Shown here: positions 17,153 to 25,938 of the stretch, piece by piece
How positions within the stretch are numbered: position 1 is the first letter of the stretch
Layout: the number at the start of each line of letters is the position of its first letter
Source: Haloarcula taiwanensis
Lineage (GTDB): Archaea > Halobacteriota > Halobacteria > Halobacteriales > Haloarculaceae
Direction: 5' to 3'
Assembly (NCBI GenBank): GCA_002844335.1
Contig: CP019154.1
Location: 2,852,001 to 2,916,000 of the forward strand
Length of the DNA stretch: 64,000 nucleotides
Notes under the pieces: generated by a model
Database searches by the model: none
Told to the model about the DNA's origin: nothing
The model's input: only the letters and a program-made list of their open reading frames with translations
Program-made: the position numbers and the translations under genes

Positions 17153-18352
17153 ATGGTCGCGACGAGTACGATTGCGACGCTTGTTATCGCGTCAGCCGCG
17201 AGTTTGTTCATGGCCTGGGCCATCGGTGCCGGGTCGTCCGGGTCCACTCCGTTCGCGCCGGCCGTCGGTGCGAACGCGATTTCGGTGATGCGGGCCGGGT
17301 TTTTCGTGGGCATCCTAGGGCTGGCCGGCGCAGTCCTGCAGGGGGCCAACGTCACAGAAGCCGTCGGGAGCGAACTCGTGCTGTTCCCGAGTGGCGGCGG
17401 CCTGTCAGCCATCGCCGCTATCGTCGCACTGCTGACCGCGGCAGTGCTGGTCGCCGTCGGCATCTTCACCGGCTACCCTATCGCAACAGCGTTTACCGTC
17501 ACCGGCGCAGTCGTCGGTGTCGGGCTGGCGATGGGCGGCCAGCCGGCGACAGCTAAGTACATCGAGATCGTCTCGCTGTGGGTCCTGACGCCCTTCGTCG
17601 GCGGGGGCATCGCCTTCGGAACGGCGTGGTCGCTCCGGCACGAGTCCACTACCGAGGAGCGACTCGTGCCGCTGCTTGGCGGGCTGGTCGGTGTGATTCT
17701 GGCGAACATCGAGTTCGTGCTGCTGGCACCGGGTAGCGAGCAGGCGTCGGTCGCCCGTGCCGTCGCGCGAGCGGCCGGGACACCGATGGTCCCGTCGATG
17801 GTCGCCGTCACGCTCCTTATCGGAGTGCTCGCAGGAGGTCTGCTGTATCTAGATATCAGAGCGGATGCAGACGCAGGGCAGCGACACTTTCTGCTGGTGA
17901 TGGGCGGTCTCGTAGCCTTCTCCGCTGGCGGAAGCCAGGTCGGGCTGGCGCTGGGGCCGCTGGTGCCCTTGCTCGGCGAGGGGCCGACGGCGGCTATCCC
18001 TATCACCGGGGTCCTGCTGTTCGGCGGGCTCGGCCTCCTCGTCGGCTCGTGGACTGGCGCGCCACGGATGATAAAGGCGCTTGCACAGGATTACTCCTCG
18101 CTCGGGCCGCGGCGTTCTATCGGCGCGTTGATTCCGAGCTTCATCATCGCACAGGCGGCCGTTTTCTTCGGTATTCCGGTGTCGTTCAACGAGATCATCG
18201 TCTCCGCCATCGTCGGCTCCGGGGCGGCCGCCGGCGGCGGCGAAGTCAGTCGGGAGAAGATGGGGAAAACGGTGCTTGCCTGGGTCGGCTCGCTGGCGCT
18301 AGCGTTCGCGCTGAGCTACGGACTCTTCTGGGTCATCAGCGCGACGCTGTGA
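17153..18352 (+). CDS. PiT family inorganic phosphate transporter
   Basis: This 399-aa membrane protein has about ten hydrophobic helices. The N-terminal half carries AVGANAISVMRAGFF and GAVLQGANVTEAVGSEL, PiT-type phosphate-site segments, and an inverted-repeat counterpart lies in the C-terminal half (GIPVSFNEIIVSAIVGSGAAAGG). It would import phosphate with a cation, probably sodium in a halophile. It has no PhoU-like gene next to it. The ion choice is inference. Confidence 0.85.
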   Translation: MVATSTIATLVIASAASLFMAWAIGAGSSGSTPFAPAVGANAISVMRAGFFVGILGLAGAVLQGANVTEAVGSELVLFPSGGGLSAIAAIVALLTAAVLVAVGIFTGYPIATAFTVTGAVVGVGLAMGGQPATAKYIEIVSLWVLTPFVGGGIAFGTAWSLRHESTTEERLVPLLGGLVGVILANIEFVLLAPGSEQASVARAVARAAGTPMVPSMVAVTLLIGVLAGGLLYLDIRADADAGQRHFLLVMGGLVAFSAGGSQVGLALGPLVPLLGEGPTAAIPITGVLLFGGLGLLVGSWTGAPRMIKALAQDYSSLGPRRSIGALIPSFIIAQAAVFFGIPVSFNEIIVSAIVGSGAAAGGGEVSREKMGKTVLAWVGSLALAFALSYGLFWVISATL

Positions 18353-18357
18353 CTCGG

Positions 18358-18573
18358 TTAGCGACCCCAGACGTAGCGACTCACAGCTTCGTTGATGCGG
18401 GTCGAGAGCCGCCCCATCCAAGCCTCTGGTGAGACGCGCTCAATGTCTCGCTGGTCGACCTCAATTCGGTCGTCACCGAAGGGGTCGTGGGGTTTCTCGC
18501 CCCCAGTTTCGTCGACAGCGTCAACGACGACGGTCATTGAGCAGCGACCGCAGGCTTCGGTATCTTTACCCAT
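18358..18573 (-). CDS. Small haloarchaeal protein with an N-terminal CxxC
   Basis: This 71-aa protein starts MGKDTEACGRCSMTVVV and ends ESPEAWMGRL-like with STRINEAVSRYVWGR. One CxxC is present, so zinc binding would need dimerisation or histidine help. The C-terminal half looks like an amphipathic helix. Function is unknown. It is convergent with the phosphate transporter, 5 bases apart. Bases 18574-18693 between its start and the next rightward genes hold only promoter-like sequence. Confidence 0.6.
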   Translation of the reverse strand: MGKDTEACGRCSMTVVVDAVDETGGEKPHDPFGDDRIEVDQRDIERVSPEAWMGRLSTRINEAVSRYVWGR

Positions 18574-18693
18574 TATTGTTAGTGATTAATTGAGGCGCCA
18601 GCATCAAAAACCTGCCGAGGCGGTCGTGTACGACCCATGAACGACCGGCGGCTGACCGACGGGCTTAAGCGTCCGACACGGTATCGGCATGGT

Positions 18694-18753
18694 ATGAGCT
18701 ACCGCGGCATGGGACCGGTACGAACTGAACGCCCGCCCGACTCGGCACGATGA
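18694..18753 (+). CDS. Possible 19-aa leader ORF upstream of a haloarchaeal gene
   Basis: ATG at 18694 opens a 19-codon frame (MSYRGMGPVRTERPPDSAR) whose TGA overlaps the next gene's ATG (ATGA). A CTTAAGC TATA-like element at 18664-18670 sits about 27 bases before this ATG, so a leaderless transcript would begin right at this small ORF. Coupled translation of the downstream gene is then plausible. There is no homology support. Confidence 0.4.
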   Translation: MSYRGMGPVRTERPPDSAR

Positions 18754-19433
18754 GCGAGAAATCCGACTCCGGGTCGGTCGGCGAATCGCCGGAGTACGGT
18801 GCGGACGACTGGGAAGACCCCGTCACCGGTGCGGTCCCGAAGTCGGAGCTGCCCGACGAAATCGTCGAGGAGGTCCCACACTGGACGGACGATCCGTATT
18901 TCGACCGGGTGAGCGACCGTCTGATGTACAACTACACGCTGGAGCGGGACCACCGGCTCCGGGGCGAGCGCTGGGACCTCTACGGCGAGATGCGGGTCCT
19001 CAATCAGAAGCAGTTCTTCCACCCGGCGCTGTCCTACGGCGACCACGAGTCCGAGGAGTACCTCTACGCCCGCCGCGTCAACCGGCCGTCGGTCGGCGAG
19101 CTAAAGCGACTGGTCGAACTCGGCCACGACCTGGCCGACGAGCGCGTGAACGCCAACGAGGAGCACTACCGCACCGACTTCACCTTCGTCCTCGTCGCCG
19201 ACGAACTGCCAGAGGACGTCCGGTCGTTCGTCGAGGGCCAGCGCGAGCGCACGCTGTTGAAGTACGGGTACTACGGCCATTACGAGGTCAATCTGGGCGT
19301 CGTCGTGCCGGACGAACAGACGGCCGTCGCCGGCGAAGCCGCCGACGTGGTCGAGGCCTTCGTCCTCTGGGAGGACGTGACCCAGCCCGAGGAAGGAGTG
19401 CTGTCGCGGCTCGCCAAGCGGTTCTGGAAATGA
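18750..19433 (+). CDS. Conserved haloarchaeal protein of unknown function
   Basis: This 227-aa soluble protein is rich in aromatic and acidic residues. Its middle reads DHRLRGERWDLYGEMRVLNQKQFFHPALSYGDHESEEY in two adjoining stretches, and the second half has a strand-helix-strand pattern (FTFVLVADELPEDVRSFVEG, HYEVNLGVVVP). No catalytic motif or membrane helix is visible. The first 35 residues are low-complexity and may be disordered. Its stop overlaps the start of the following lipoprotein gene by 4 bases, so the two are an operon and probably work together. Confidence 0.65.
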   Translation: MSEKSDSGSVGESPEYGADDWEDPVTGAVPKSELPDEIVEEVPHWTDDPYFDRVSDRLMYNYTLERDHRLRGERWDLYGEMRVLNQKQFFHPALSYGDHESEEYLYARRVNRPSVGELKRLVELGHDLADERVNANEEHYRTDFTFVLVADELPEDVRSFVEGQRERTLLKYGYYGHYEVNLGVVVPDEQTAVAGEAADVVEAFVLWEDVTQPEEGVLSRLAKRFWK

Positions 19434-20029
19434 CGCTCCCGACCCGGCGTGGCTTCGTCGTCGGCTGTGCGGCGACGCTGGCCGGCTGTAGCGTCCTGCC
19501 GGAGGAGCGCGAGCCCATCGAAGCCAGCGCGGCCGCGCCGGCAGTGCTCCCCGAGTCCAGCGGCTACTCGGTCGTTGCCGAAGATAGCCGCACCATCGAG
19601 ACGACGGTGACCGTCGACTTCTCCGGCGACGTCCAGTTGACCTCGCGTCGGGACGTGATTGCGACGGTGTTCCGGCGCGTGTACGAGTCGACGGGCGGGG
19701 CGCTGTTTGGCCTCCTGACTGCCCCGGCGGTGCGGGTCGTCGACCAGCCCGAGGTCGTCCGTGACCCGCTGAGGGCGCTGGACGACGCCCGGGTGGTGTC
19801 GCTTGCGCTGGATGCCGATGTCAACGATGTTTCGGAGTGGCACGAACGCGGCTCAGAGACGCTTCTCGGGACCGAAACGACGCGGACGACAGCGACGACG
19901 ACGGCCGACGGCAGCGAGCGGAAGCTCGTTCGGGTCCGGGTCCGTGCTGGCGAAGACGCGGTGACCGGGATAGCGACTGCCCCAGACGGCGATGAGGTAC
20001 CGTTCGGCGCGGTCACGCGGGACGCGTAG
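19430..20029 (+). CDS. DUF6517 family Tat lipoprotein
   Basis: This 199-aa protein has a twin-arginine signal (RRGFVVGC) and lipobox LAGC near residue 20, so it should be exported by Tat and lipid-anchored on the cell surface. The mature part is strand-rich (TIETTVTVDFSGDVQL, KLVRVRVRAGEDAVTGIA), as in DUF6517 lipoproteins of haloarchaea. Function is unknown. It is translationally coupled (ATGA) to the cytosolic protein upstream. Confidence 0.75.
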   Translation: MTLPTRRGFVVGCAATLAGCSVLPEEREPIEASAAAPAVLPESSGYSVVAEDSRTIETTVTVDFSGDVQLTSRRDVIATVFRRVYESTGGALFGLLTAPAVRVVDQPEVVRDPLRALDDARVVSLALDADVNDVSEWHERGSETLLGTETTRTTATTTADGSERKLVRVRVRAGEDAVTGIATAPDGDEVPFGAVTRDA

Positions 20030-20071
20030 CTGTCGCTGTCTGTGCGGGAAAACGGAAAAGCGGTCGCCGTG

Positions 20072-21967
20072 TCAGTCGTCGCCTGGTTCGACCGCGCCGG
20101 CGGGACCACGGTCACGGACCGTGCTGATGTTGTCGTACCCTTTCTTCACGAGGGCCAGCGCGAGGCCGATGAGGACCAGCGCCAGTACCATCTGGACGGT
20201 CGAAGAGGCGATTGCCGCAGTCCCCTCAGCACCGCCCTGAATGAGGTTCTGGTAGAGGTTGCTGTAGAACGCCAGCCAAGACAGCCCCAGAATAGTGATA
20301 GTCGTCATGATGGCCATCGGCACGCCCGTGGAGTACAGCTGCTTGTTGTCGTCCCAGTTCGCGAGCCAGACGGTCGCAGTCAGCAGCGCCAGCGCGGCCA
20401 GCAGCTGGTTCGCGCCGCCGAACAGTGCCCACAGCGTGAGCCACTCGCCGGAGATGACCATCAGGTAGGCCGGGATAGCCTGGACGAGCGGGTTCGTGTA
20501 GCGGCCGCGGCCGATCTCGCCGAGCGTCGAACGGATGCCGCCGCCGACATTGAAGCCGGAGGCCGTCTCGCCCGCTCGAAGCCCGACGATTTCTTCCATC
20601 ATGTACCGGCCGAGTCGGACGGCCGTGTCTGTCGAGGTCAGCAGGAAGCTCACCAGGACGAGCGCCATGAACGGCGCGCCAAAGGTCTGGGGGATACCGA
20701 GGCTGGTGAAGATGATGCCGCCACCCGTCGCGAAGTTCGGCAGCGCAGCACCGATACCACCGGCGGGGTCGGCGAAACCGGCCACGGCGAGCGTCGACAG
20801 CGCGACGGCGGCCAGCAGCCCCTCACCGAGCATCCCACCGTATCCGATGAGGCGGGCGTCGGTCTCCTTGTTCAACTGTTTCGCCGTCGTTCCGGAGGAC
20901 ACCAGCGAGTGGAAGCCACTGATGGTCCCGCAGGCGATGGTGATAAACAGCAGCGGGAACAGCGGCGCGAGGCCCGCGCCCTCGACGCCCCAGAAGCCAT
21001 TGAACGCGCTCATCGAGTCCGCGATGACCAGTGAGCCGCTCTCGGTGGCGGCCGTGCCGAACACCGTGCCGACAATGACGGCCAGCAGCGCGCCGCCGAC
21101 GCCGGCGTACAGCAGGAACGACGACAGGTAGTCACGCGGCTGGAGCAGCACCCACACTGGGAGCGCACTCGCAATGCCCGCGTACACCATGATTATCGGC
21201 ACCCACGCCGCACGGTTGGGGTTCATCGCCGTCGCAGAGGAGCCAGGAATCCACTGTCCACTGCCGAGGTTCAACACGTCCGCGAGCACGATCGTGCCTG
21301 CGGGGTAGCTCGCGTCACCGACAGCCGGAAACAGCGCAACGGGGTTCAGAATCCCCACGTACACGCCGGCGAACACGCCAGCGACGAACAGCACTGTTCC
21401 CGGGAGGAACGGTCCATTCAGTTGATACAGGTACACGCCGAACACCAGCGCCAGCGCGATGTAGACGAAGCTCGCCGTCGTCACCTGCGGGAACGCATCG
21501 AACACGATGGCGACCACCAGCGCGAACACCGCGACAACGAGGATGATAGTGAGGAAGGCGAACCACAGCAGCATGTTCTTGCCGCCTTCTCCGATGTACT
21601 CACCGATGATGTAGCCGATGGACTTCCCCTCGTGTCTGAGCGAGCCAGACAGCGAGACGAAGTCGTGGACGCTGCCCATCAATGGGTTGCCGATGGCTAT
21701 CCACAGGAGTGCGGGAACCCACCCCCACACAGCGCCTGCTGTAATCGGTCCGACAATCGGTGCCCCACCCGCGATGCTGGAGTAGTGGTGACCCAGCAAC
21801 ACCGGTTTCTTCGACGGGACGTACTCCTGCCCGTCTTCGTACTTGTGTGCCGGTGTCTCGTTGTCGTCGTCGAGTTCGAGGAACCGCGCGAGGTACTTCG
21901 AATACCCCAGATACCCCACGCTGAACGTCAGCAGTACTGCCAGAACGATCCAGATTACCTGTGTCAT
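20072..21967 (-). CDS. cstA: Carbon starvation protein CstA family transporter
   Basis: This 631-aa membrane protein of the CstA family imports peptides or pyruvate in bacteria; the archaeal substrate is unproven. Characteristic segments are YLGYSKYLARFLELDDDNETPAHKYEDG in two pieces at the N-terminus, GHHYSSIAGGAPIVGP near residue 60, and CGTISGFHSLVSSGTT in the middle. It has about 15 hydrophobic helices. It stands alone with an AT-rich promoter upstream and is not followed by a small YjiX-like gene. Confidence 0.9.
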   Translation of the reverse strand: MTQVIWIVLAVLLTFSVGYLGYSKYLARFLELDDDNETPAHKYEDGQEYVPSKKPVLLGHHYSSIAGGAPIVGPITAGAVWGWVPALLWIAIGNPLMGSVHDFVSLSGSLRHEGKSIGYIIGEYIGEGGKNMLLWFAFLTIILVVAVFALVVAIVFDAFPQVTTASFVYIALALVFGVYLYQLNGPFLPGTVLFVAGVFAGVYVGILNPVALFPAVGDASYPAGTIVLADVLNLGSGQWIPGSSATAMNPNRAAWVPIIMVYAGIASALPVWVLLQPRDYLSSFLLYAGVGGALLAVIVGTVFGTAATESGSLVIADSMSAFNGFWGVEGAGLAPLFPLLFITIACGTISGFHSLVSSGTTAKQLNKETDARLIGYGGMLGEGLLAAVALSTLAVAGFADPAGGIGAALPNFATGGGIIFTSLGIPQTFGAPFMALVLVSFLLTSTDTAVRLGRYMMEEIVGLRAGETASGFNVGGGIRSTLGEIGRGRYTNPLVQAIPAYLMVISGEWLTLWALFGGANQLLAALALLTATVWLANWDDNKQLYSTGVPMAIMTTITILGLSWLAFYSNLYQNLIQGGAEGTAAIASSTVQMVLALVLIGLALALVKKGYDNISTVRDRGPAGAVEPGDD

Positions 21968-22008
21968 GTGTGTGCATGAATGGTAACCAACATCACGCTA
22001 TTAATAGT

Positions 22009-22018
22009 TATTATATAT
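22009..22018 (-). promoter_or_regulatory. TATA region of cstA
   Basis: An A/T-only stretch reading ATATATAATA leftward is centred about 46 bases before the cstA ATG, predicting a leader of about 20 bases. The remaining bases up to 22139 hold no gene I can support. Confidence 0.5.
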
Positions 22019-22139
22019 TTCTTATACTTCTCAAGTCCGTCAGAAGCCGCTCGGCCGCACTATATCAACCCGTAGACAAAACCTGTATCCGATTACTTAT
22101 CGGTCATGCGCGGACCGTACACGAGCGGCGGCCGGTCGC

Positions 22140-23114
22140 TCAAACGAACGACGGTGCCTCGGCGTTCGTCTCGACATCGAGTTCGGCGGCGACATCGTCG
22201 AGCAGGTCGCCTTTCACTTCCGCTGTGCGGGTCGTGATTTCCGCGACCAGCGGCGGGTCGAGCGTCTCTCGGACCTCCTGCAGTCGCTCGTTTTCAGTCG
22301 CGACGCGGTCCCGGAGGTATCGGGCCCCGCGGCCGTTCTCGTCGGGGTCCGGTTCGGGCGTGAGTTTGTTCGCGACGAGGCCGCGAACCGAGAGGTCGCG
22401 CTCTCGCATCTCGGAGATCGCGCGCCTCGTCTCGTTGACTGAGAGCTGGTCGGGGTTGAGCACGAGGAAGAAGGCGGCGTCGGCCTGGAGCGCGCCGCCG
22501 GCGAACTCGAAGAACTCCTTGCGGTCCTGCAGGCGCGCAAGCACCGGATCGCCGTCCATCACGCGGCGGGGCTCGTTGTTGCCGATAGCGGCCTTCTCGA
22601 AGAGGTCGATGCTCTTCTCGCGTTTGTGCATCAGCCGGTCTATCCACCCTTCGAGGAACTCCGGCAGACCGAGCAGGCGGAGCGTGCTGCCGGTCGGCGA
22701 GGTGTCGAAGACCACCCGGTCGTACGGGTCGGCGTTGCGCATCACGTCGACGAAGCGGTCGAACAGCGCCGACTCGTAGGCCCCGGGCGTCTGGTGGGCC
22801 ATCTCCAGTTGCTGGTTTATCTCATTGACCATCGCCGCCGACACCTGCTCGGAGAGGTCGTTGCGGATGCTGTCGAGGTGGCGCTGGCTCTCGGTCTCGG
22901 GGTCGATTTCCATCGCGTCGAGGCCGTCGACGCCCGCGACGGGGGCCGGCTCGTCGCCGAACTCCTGGTCGAACACGTCGGTGACGGAGTGGGCCGGATC
23001 CGTCGAGACGACGAGCGTGTCCAGGCCCGCCCGCGCGGACTTGACGCCGTAGGCACAGGAGACGGTGGTCTTGCCGACCCCGCCCTTGCCGCCGAAGAAG
23101 ACGAACGGCTCCAT
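22140..23114 (-). CDS. arsA: ArsA/Get3 (TRC40) family ATPase
   Basis: This 324-aa SIMIBI ATPase has a deviant P-loop GGKGGVGKTT at residues 8-17, switch-like DTSPTGSTLRLL and a helical insert. Length fits the single-domain Get3 form rather than the duplicated bacterial ArsA. It has only one cysteine (VSCAYG), so neither the metalloid-binding cysteines of ArsA nor the zinc CxxC of Get3 is present. Targeting or chaperoning of tail-anchored proteins is possible, and arsenite efflux is unlikely. Its ATG overlaps the stop of a 98-aa gene (TGATG). Confidence 0.85.
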   Translation of the reverse strand: MEPFVFFGGKGGVGKTTVSCAYGVKSARAGLDTLVVSTDPAHSVTDVFDQEFGDEPAPVAGVDGLDAMEIDPETESQRHLDSIRNDLSEQVSAAMVNEINQQLEMAHQTPGAYESALFDRFVDVMRNADPYDRVVFDTSPTGSTLRLLGLPEFLEGWIDRLMHKREKSIDLFEKAAIGNNEPRRVMDGDPVLARLQDRKEFFEFAGGALQADAAFFLVLNPDQLSVNETRRAISEMRERDLSVRGLVANKLTPEPDPDENGRGARYLRDRVATENERLQEVRETLDPPLVAEITTRTAEVKGDLLDDVAAELDVETNAEAPSFV

Positions 23115-23410
23115 CAGAAGTGGTACTGCTGGCCCTTGCGTTCGATGTACGACCCGCGGTCCCACAGCCGCCGCTCCCAGGCCTCGAAGGTGTCTTCGAG
23201 ATAGGGCAGCAGTTCGGCGGTGTAGTACGACACCGGCGACGGAATGCCGAAGGCGTCGGGGAAACAGGCCAGCATGAACGCGTCCTCGATGTCCTCGGCC
23301 TCCTTCTCGATTTTCTCGTAGGCCGGGTGCGTTATCATGCCGTGGTACAGCCCGCGCGCCCACTCCCGTAACGTCCGGCGGAAGCGCTCGATTCGGTCGG
23401 CCAGTTCCAT
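23114..23410 (-). CDS. 98-aa protein translationally coupled to the ArsA/Get3-like ATPase
   Basis: The protein starts MELADRIERFRRTLREWARG and is mostly helical, with a proline/aromatic middle (DAFGIPSPVSYYTAELLPYL) and a basic aromatic end. There is no membrane helix or metal motif. It is unknown to me beyond being haloarchaeal in style. The TGATG overlap with the ATPase start implies fixed stoichiometry, so it may be a co-factor or client adaptor of that ATPase; this is inference. I chose the ATG at 23410 because the longer upstream frame is Arg-rich shadow. Confidence 0.7.
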   Translation of the reverse strand: MELADRIERFRRTLREWARGLYHGMITHPAYEKIEKEAEDIEDAFMLACFPDAFGIPSPVSYYTAELLPYLEDTFEAWERRLWDRGSYIERKGQQYHF

Positions 23411-23548
23411 CGTGGGTGGTGTGTGCGAGAGGCACGGAGTAAAACCTGTCGCAGTTCCCCGTCGACAGCGCCCACGCGCCGGGAGCGGTCGTGTCCGGCC
23501 GCCGGAAGCGAGGCGCGATTTGAAGGGAGCCGGTCCACAACGGAGGGT

Positions 23549-24817
23549 ATGCGCGACACCATCCCCGTCACGATTCTCTCCGGCAGCCTCGGAGCCGGGA
23601 AGACGACACTGCTGAACCACCTGCTGACAGAAGCCGGCGACCGCGACATCGCCGTCCTCGTCAACGACATGGGGACGGTCAACGTCGACGCCGAACTCAT
23701 CGCCGAGGGGTCCGAACTCGACGTGGACGACGGCGTCGCCGAACTGTCGAACGGCTGTATCTGCTGTGAGCTACAGGACGACCTCGAAACGGCGGTGGTC
23801 CGGCTGGCGAACGACCGGGACTTCGACGCGCTGGTCGTCGAGTCGTCGGGCATCTCCGAGCCGGCACCCGTCGCGCGGCTGTTCACCACCGAGTCGCGAG
23901 TAGCGGCGCTCTATCGGGTCGACACGCTCGTGACGGTGCTCGACACCAGGCTGTTCCTCGACGCCTTCGCCGGCGAGACGCCGGAGCGGCGGGGGGCCGG
24001 CACAACGGACGGGGATGCAGACGAGGCCGACGCGGGCGGCGGCGACCCGGCGGCCGCCGACGGCGACCGTCCGCTCTCGGATTTGATGGTCGAGCAGGTC
24101 GAACTCTCGAACCTCGTCGTGTTGAACAAGGCGGACCTCTGTTCCGACGCGGAACTCGACGAGGCCGAAGAACTTGTGGGGGCGCTCCAGCCCGACGCCG
24201 AGACGGTCCGGACGACCTTCTCACAGGTCGACCCCGACCGGCTGTTCGACCGTGGGCTGTTCAACCCCGACAAGATTGCCGACCTGCCGGGCTGGAAGCG
24301 GGCGCTGGCCGAGGACGGGCACAGCCACGGCAACGCCACACACGAGGAGGACGGCCACGACCACCACCACCCTGAGGAGGTGTACGGCGTCACCTCCTTC
24401 ACCTACCGCCGCCGCCGGCCGTTCCACCCCGAGCGGCTCGCCGAGGCGCTGCGGGACCTGCCGGCGAGCGTCGTCCGCTCGAAGGGGACCGTCTGGCTGG
24501 CGGGCACCGACTGCCGCGTCGTCGTCGGGCAGGCCGGCCCGTCGATACGGGCCGAGGCCCAGGGTCCCTGGATTGCGAGCCTCCCCGACATCGAGCGGGA
24601 CATGTACCGCTCGAACCGGCCGGACCTCGACTGGCACGACGAACACGGGGACCGTCGGACGGAACTGGTGTTCATCGGGACGGACTACGACGAAGACGGC
24701 CTCCGGTCGGCGCTCGACGACGCGCTCGTCACTGACGAGGAGTGGGGTGACGGCGACCCGTCTACGGGGCCGTTCCCGGCGGAACAGGGCGAGGAGACGG
24801 TGATTCGGAGCCCCTAA
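23549..24817 (+). CDS. CobW/COG0523 family GTP-binding metallochaperone
   Basis: This 422-aa G3E GTPase has a P-loop GSLGAGKTT (residues 12-20), the metal-binding CICC motif (Cys 70, 72, 73), GTP-specificity NKAD, and a His-rich loop (HSHGNATHEEDGHDHHH) before the CobW C-terminal domain. Such proteins insert zinc or cobalt into client enzymes. The His-rich loop plus CICC favours zinc handling, which is inference. An acidic low-complexity insert lies near residue 150-175. Its 3' end overlaps the convergent zinc-ribbon gene by 4 bases. Confidence 0.9.
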   Translation: MRDTIPVTILSGSLGAGKTTLLNHLLTEAGDRDIAVLVNDMGTVNVDAELIAEGSELDVDDGVAELSNGCICCELQDDLETAVVRLANDRDFDALVVESSGISEPAPVARLFTTESRVAALYRVDTLVTVLDTRLFLDAFAGETPERRGAGTTDGDADEADAGGGDPAAADGDRPLSDLMVEQVELSNLVVLNKADLCSDAELDEAEELVGALQPDAETVRTTFSQVDPDRLFDRGLFNPDKIADLPGWKRALAEDGHSHGNATHEEDGHDHHHPEEVYGVTSFTYRRRRPFHPERLAEALRDLPASVVRSKGTVWLAGTDCRVVVGQAGPSIRAEAQGPWIASLPDIERDMYRSNRPDLDWHDEHGDRRTELVFIGTDYDEDGLRSALDDALVTDEEWGDGDPSTGPFPAEQGEETVIRSP

Positions 24818-25020
24818 CAGGCACAGTCACGACCAGCCGACCGCTCGAAGCGCATCTCTTCGCCACAGTCCGGACAGACGGCCTCGCCCTCCAGTTCGAC
24901 ATCTCTGATGCGGACGCCGCAGTCGTCACACCAGTACGCGCCCTGTGAGCCGTCGTCGGGGCGAGACTTCGCCTCGGGCTGTGACGTGAGTGCCTCCTTG
25001 ACGCTGTCGAGGATGCTCAT
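24814..25020 (-). CDS. Small zinc-ribbon protein with a CAC tail
   Basis: This 68-aa protein has an N-terminal acidic/basic stub, then WCDDCGVRI and VCPDCGEEM as a four-cysteine zinc ribbon, and ends in RDCAC. The extra terminal Cys pair is unusual for a ribbon and could be a second metal or thiol site. Function is unknown. It is convergent with, and overlaps by 4 bases, the CobW metallochaperone gene, which is suggestive but not evidence of a link. Confidence 0.75.
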   Translation of the reverse strand: MSILDSVKEALTSQPEAKSRPDDGSQGAYWCDDCGVRIRDVELEGEAVCPDCGEEMRFERSAGRDCAC

Positions 25021-25120
25021 GATCGTACATTGAGATTACAGCTACTAAACGTATCGTGGTTGTGCACAGTCGTCTCACGGACACCAATGGCCCGGCCGGA
25101 CAGTGACGCTATCGATGCCT

Positions 25121-25534
25121 TCAGCCCCCGGGCACGTCGGCCGCCAGTTCGTCGAGCGCTCGTTCCAGTTCGTTGCCGCGCTTCCAGGCGGCGATGCGGT
25201 CGGCGAAGGGGAGCAGCAGGTTCAGCGAGACGGTCGAGCGCATCGTGAGCCGGGACCCGTTCTCTTCCGGCGTGACCGTGAGTTCTGTCTCCAGGTGGTC
25301 GAACGGGCCGACCTCGCCCTCGACGGTGTACCGGAGCCCGTCGTCCCGGGTCTCAAACCGGAGCGGCACCGACATCCCCGGGCCGGCGGCGGTGACCACC
25401 GTGCCCATGTCGGCCTCCTCGACGGCCGACACCGTGAACGTCCCCTCGGCCGCGACAACTGCCTCCGGGGAGAGCGTGCGGTGGACAGCCGGCGGCCGCG
25501 CCATCACGAACCGAGAGCGTTCGACCTCGCGCAT
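25121..25534 (-). CDS. SRPBCC (START/polyketide-cyclase-like) family protein
   Basis: This 137-aa protein has a helix-grip pattern: MREVERSRFVMARPPAVH, then strands FTVSAVEEADMGTVVTAA, FETRDDGLRYTVEGEVGPF and LTVTPEENGSRLTMRSTV, and a C-terminal helix ending in a GNELERALDELAADV run. Such domains bind hydrophobic ligands; the ligand is unknown. The ATG at 25534 gives the typical start. Bases 25021-25120 upstream of the zinc-ribbon gene hold nothing I can name. Confidence 0.7.
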   Translation of the reverse strand: MREVERSRFVMARPPAVHRTLSPEAVVAAEGTFTVSAVEEADMGTVVTAAGPGMSVPLRFETRDDGLRYTVEGEVGPFDHLETELTVTPEENGSRLTMRSTVSLNLLLPFADRIAAWKRGNELERALDELAADVPGG

Positions 25535-25564
25535 ACCAGTCCACATGCACACCGGGGTGGTAAA

Positions 25565-25879
25565 TCACAGGGCAAGCGGGACGGAGACGGCGAGCAACAG
25601 GACGGCGAAGCCGACGCCGATGTAGACCAGCCGCTGAAACCGGAGTTCCGGCGCTATCTGTACCCAGGGCGGCGTGGCAGTCCAGACCAGCCGGTGGTAC
25701 GCGACGGCGGCGACGGCGACGGAGCCGACTGTCGCGACCGCCAGGCCGGCCCACACCGGGAGCCCGTAGGCGAGGCCGTACAGCGGGCCGACCGAAAACA
25801 GCAGCATCACCGCCATCGCGGTGCAGACGAGAAACGGGACCGGGTCGACCGGGTCCCCGTCGCGGTTCCGAACGTCCAT
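25565..25879 (-). CDS. Small integral membrane protein
   Basis: This 104-aa protein starts MDVRNRDGDPVDPVPF and has three hydrophobic helices (LVCTAMAVMLLFSVGPLYGL, LAVATVGSVAVAAVAYHRL, LVYIGVGFAVLLLAVSVPL). No functional motif is seen. The start at 25879 is chosen because the upstream in-frame extension is Arg/Pro-rich. It lies head-to-head with the two-helix protein gene at 25939, 59 bases apart, so the two may share a promoter region. Confidence 0.65.
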   Translation of the reverse strand: MDVRNRDGDPVDPVPFLVCTAMAVMLLFSVGPLYGLAYGLPVWAGLAVATVGSVAVAAVAYHRLVWTATPPWVQIAPELRFQRLVYIGVGFAVLLLAVSVPLAL

Positions 25880-25938
25880 ACGACGTCTTCGGCCCCCGTG
25901 CCAAAGAGCTAAGGGGCGTCCAGTCCGTGTTCGTGGGC

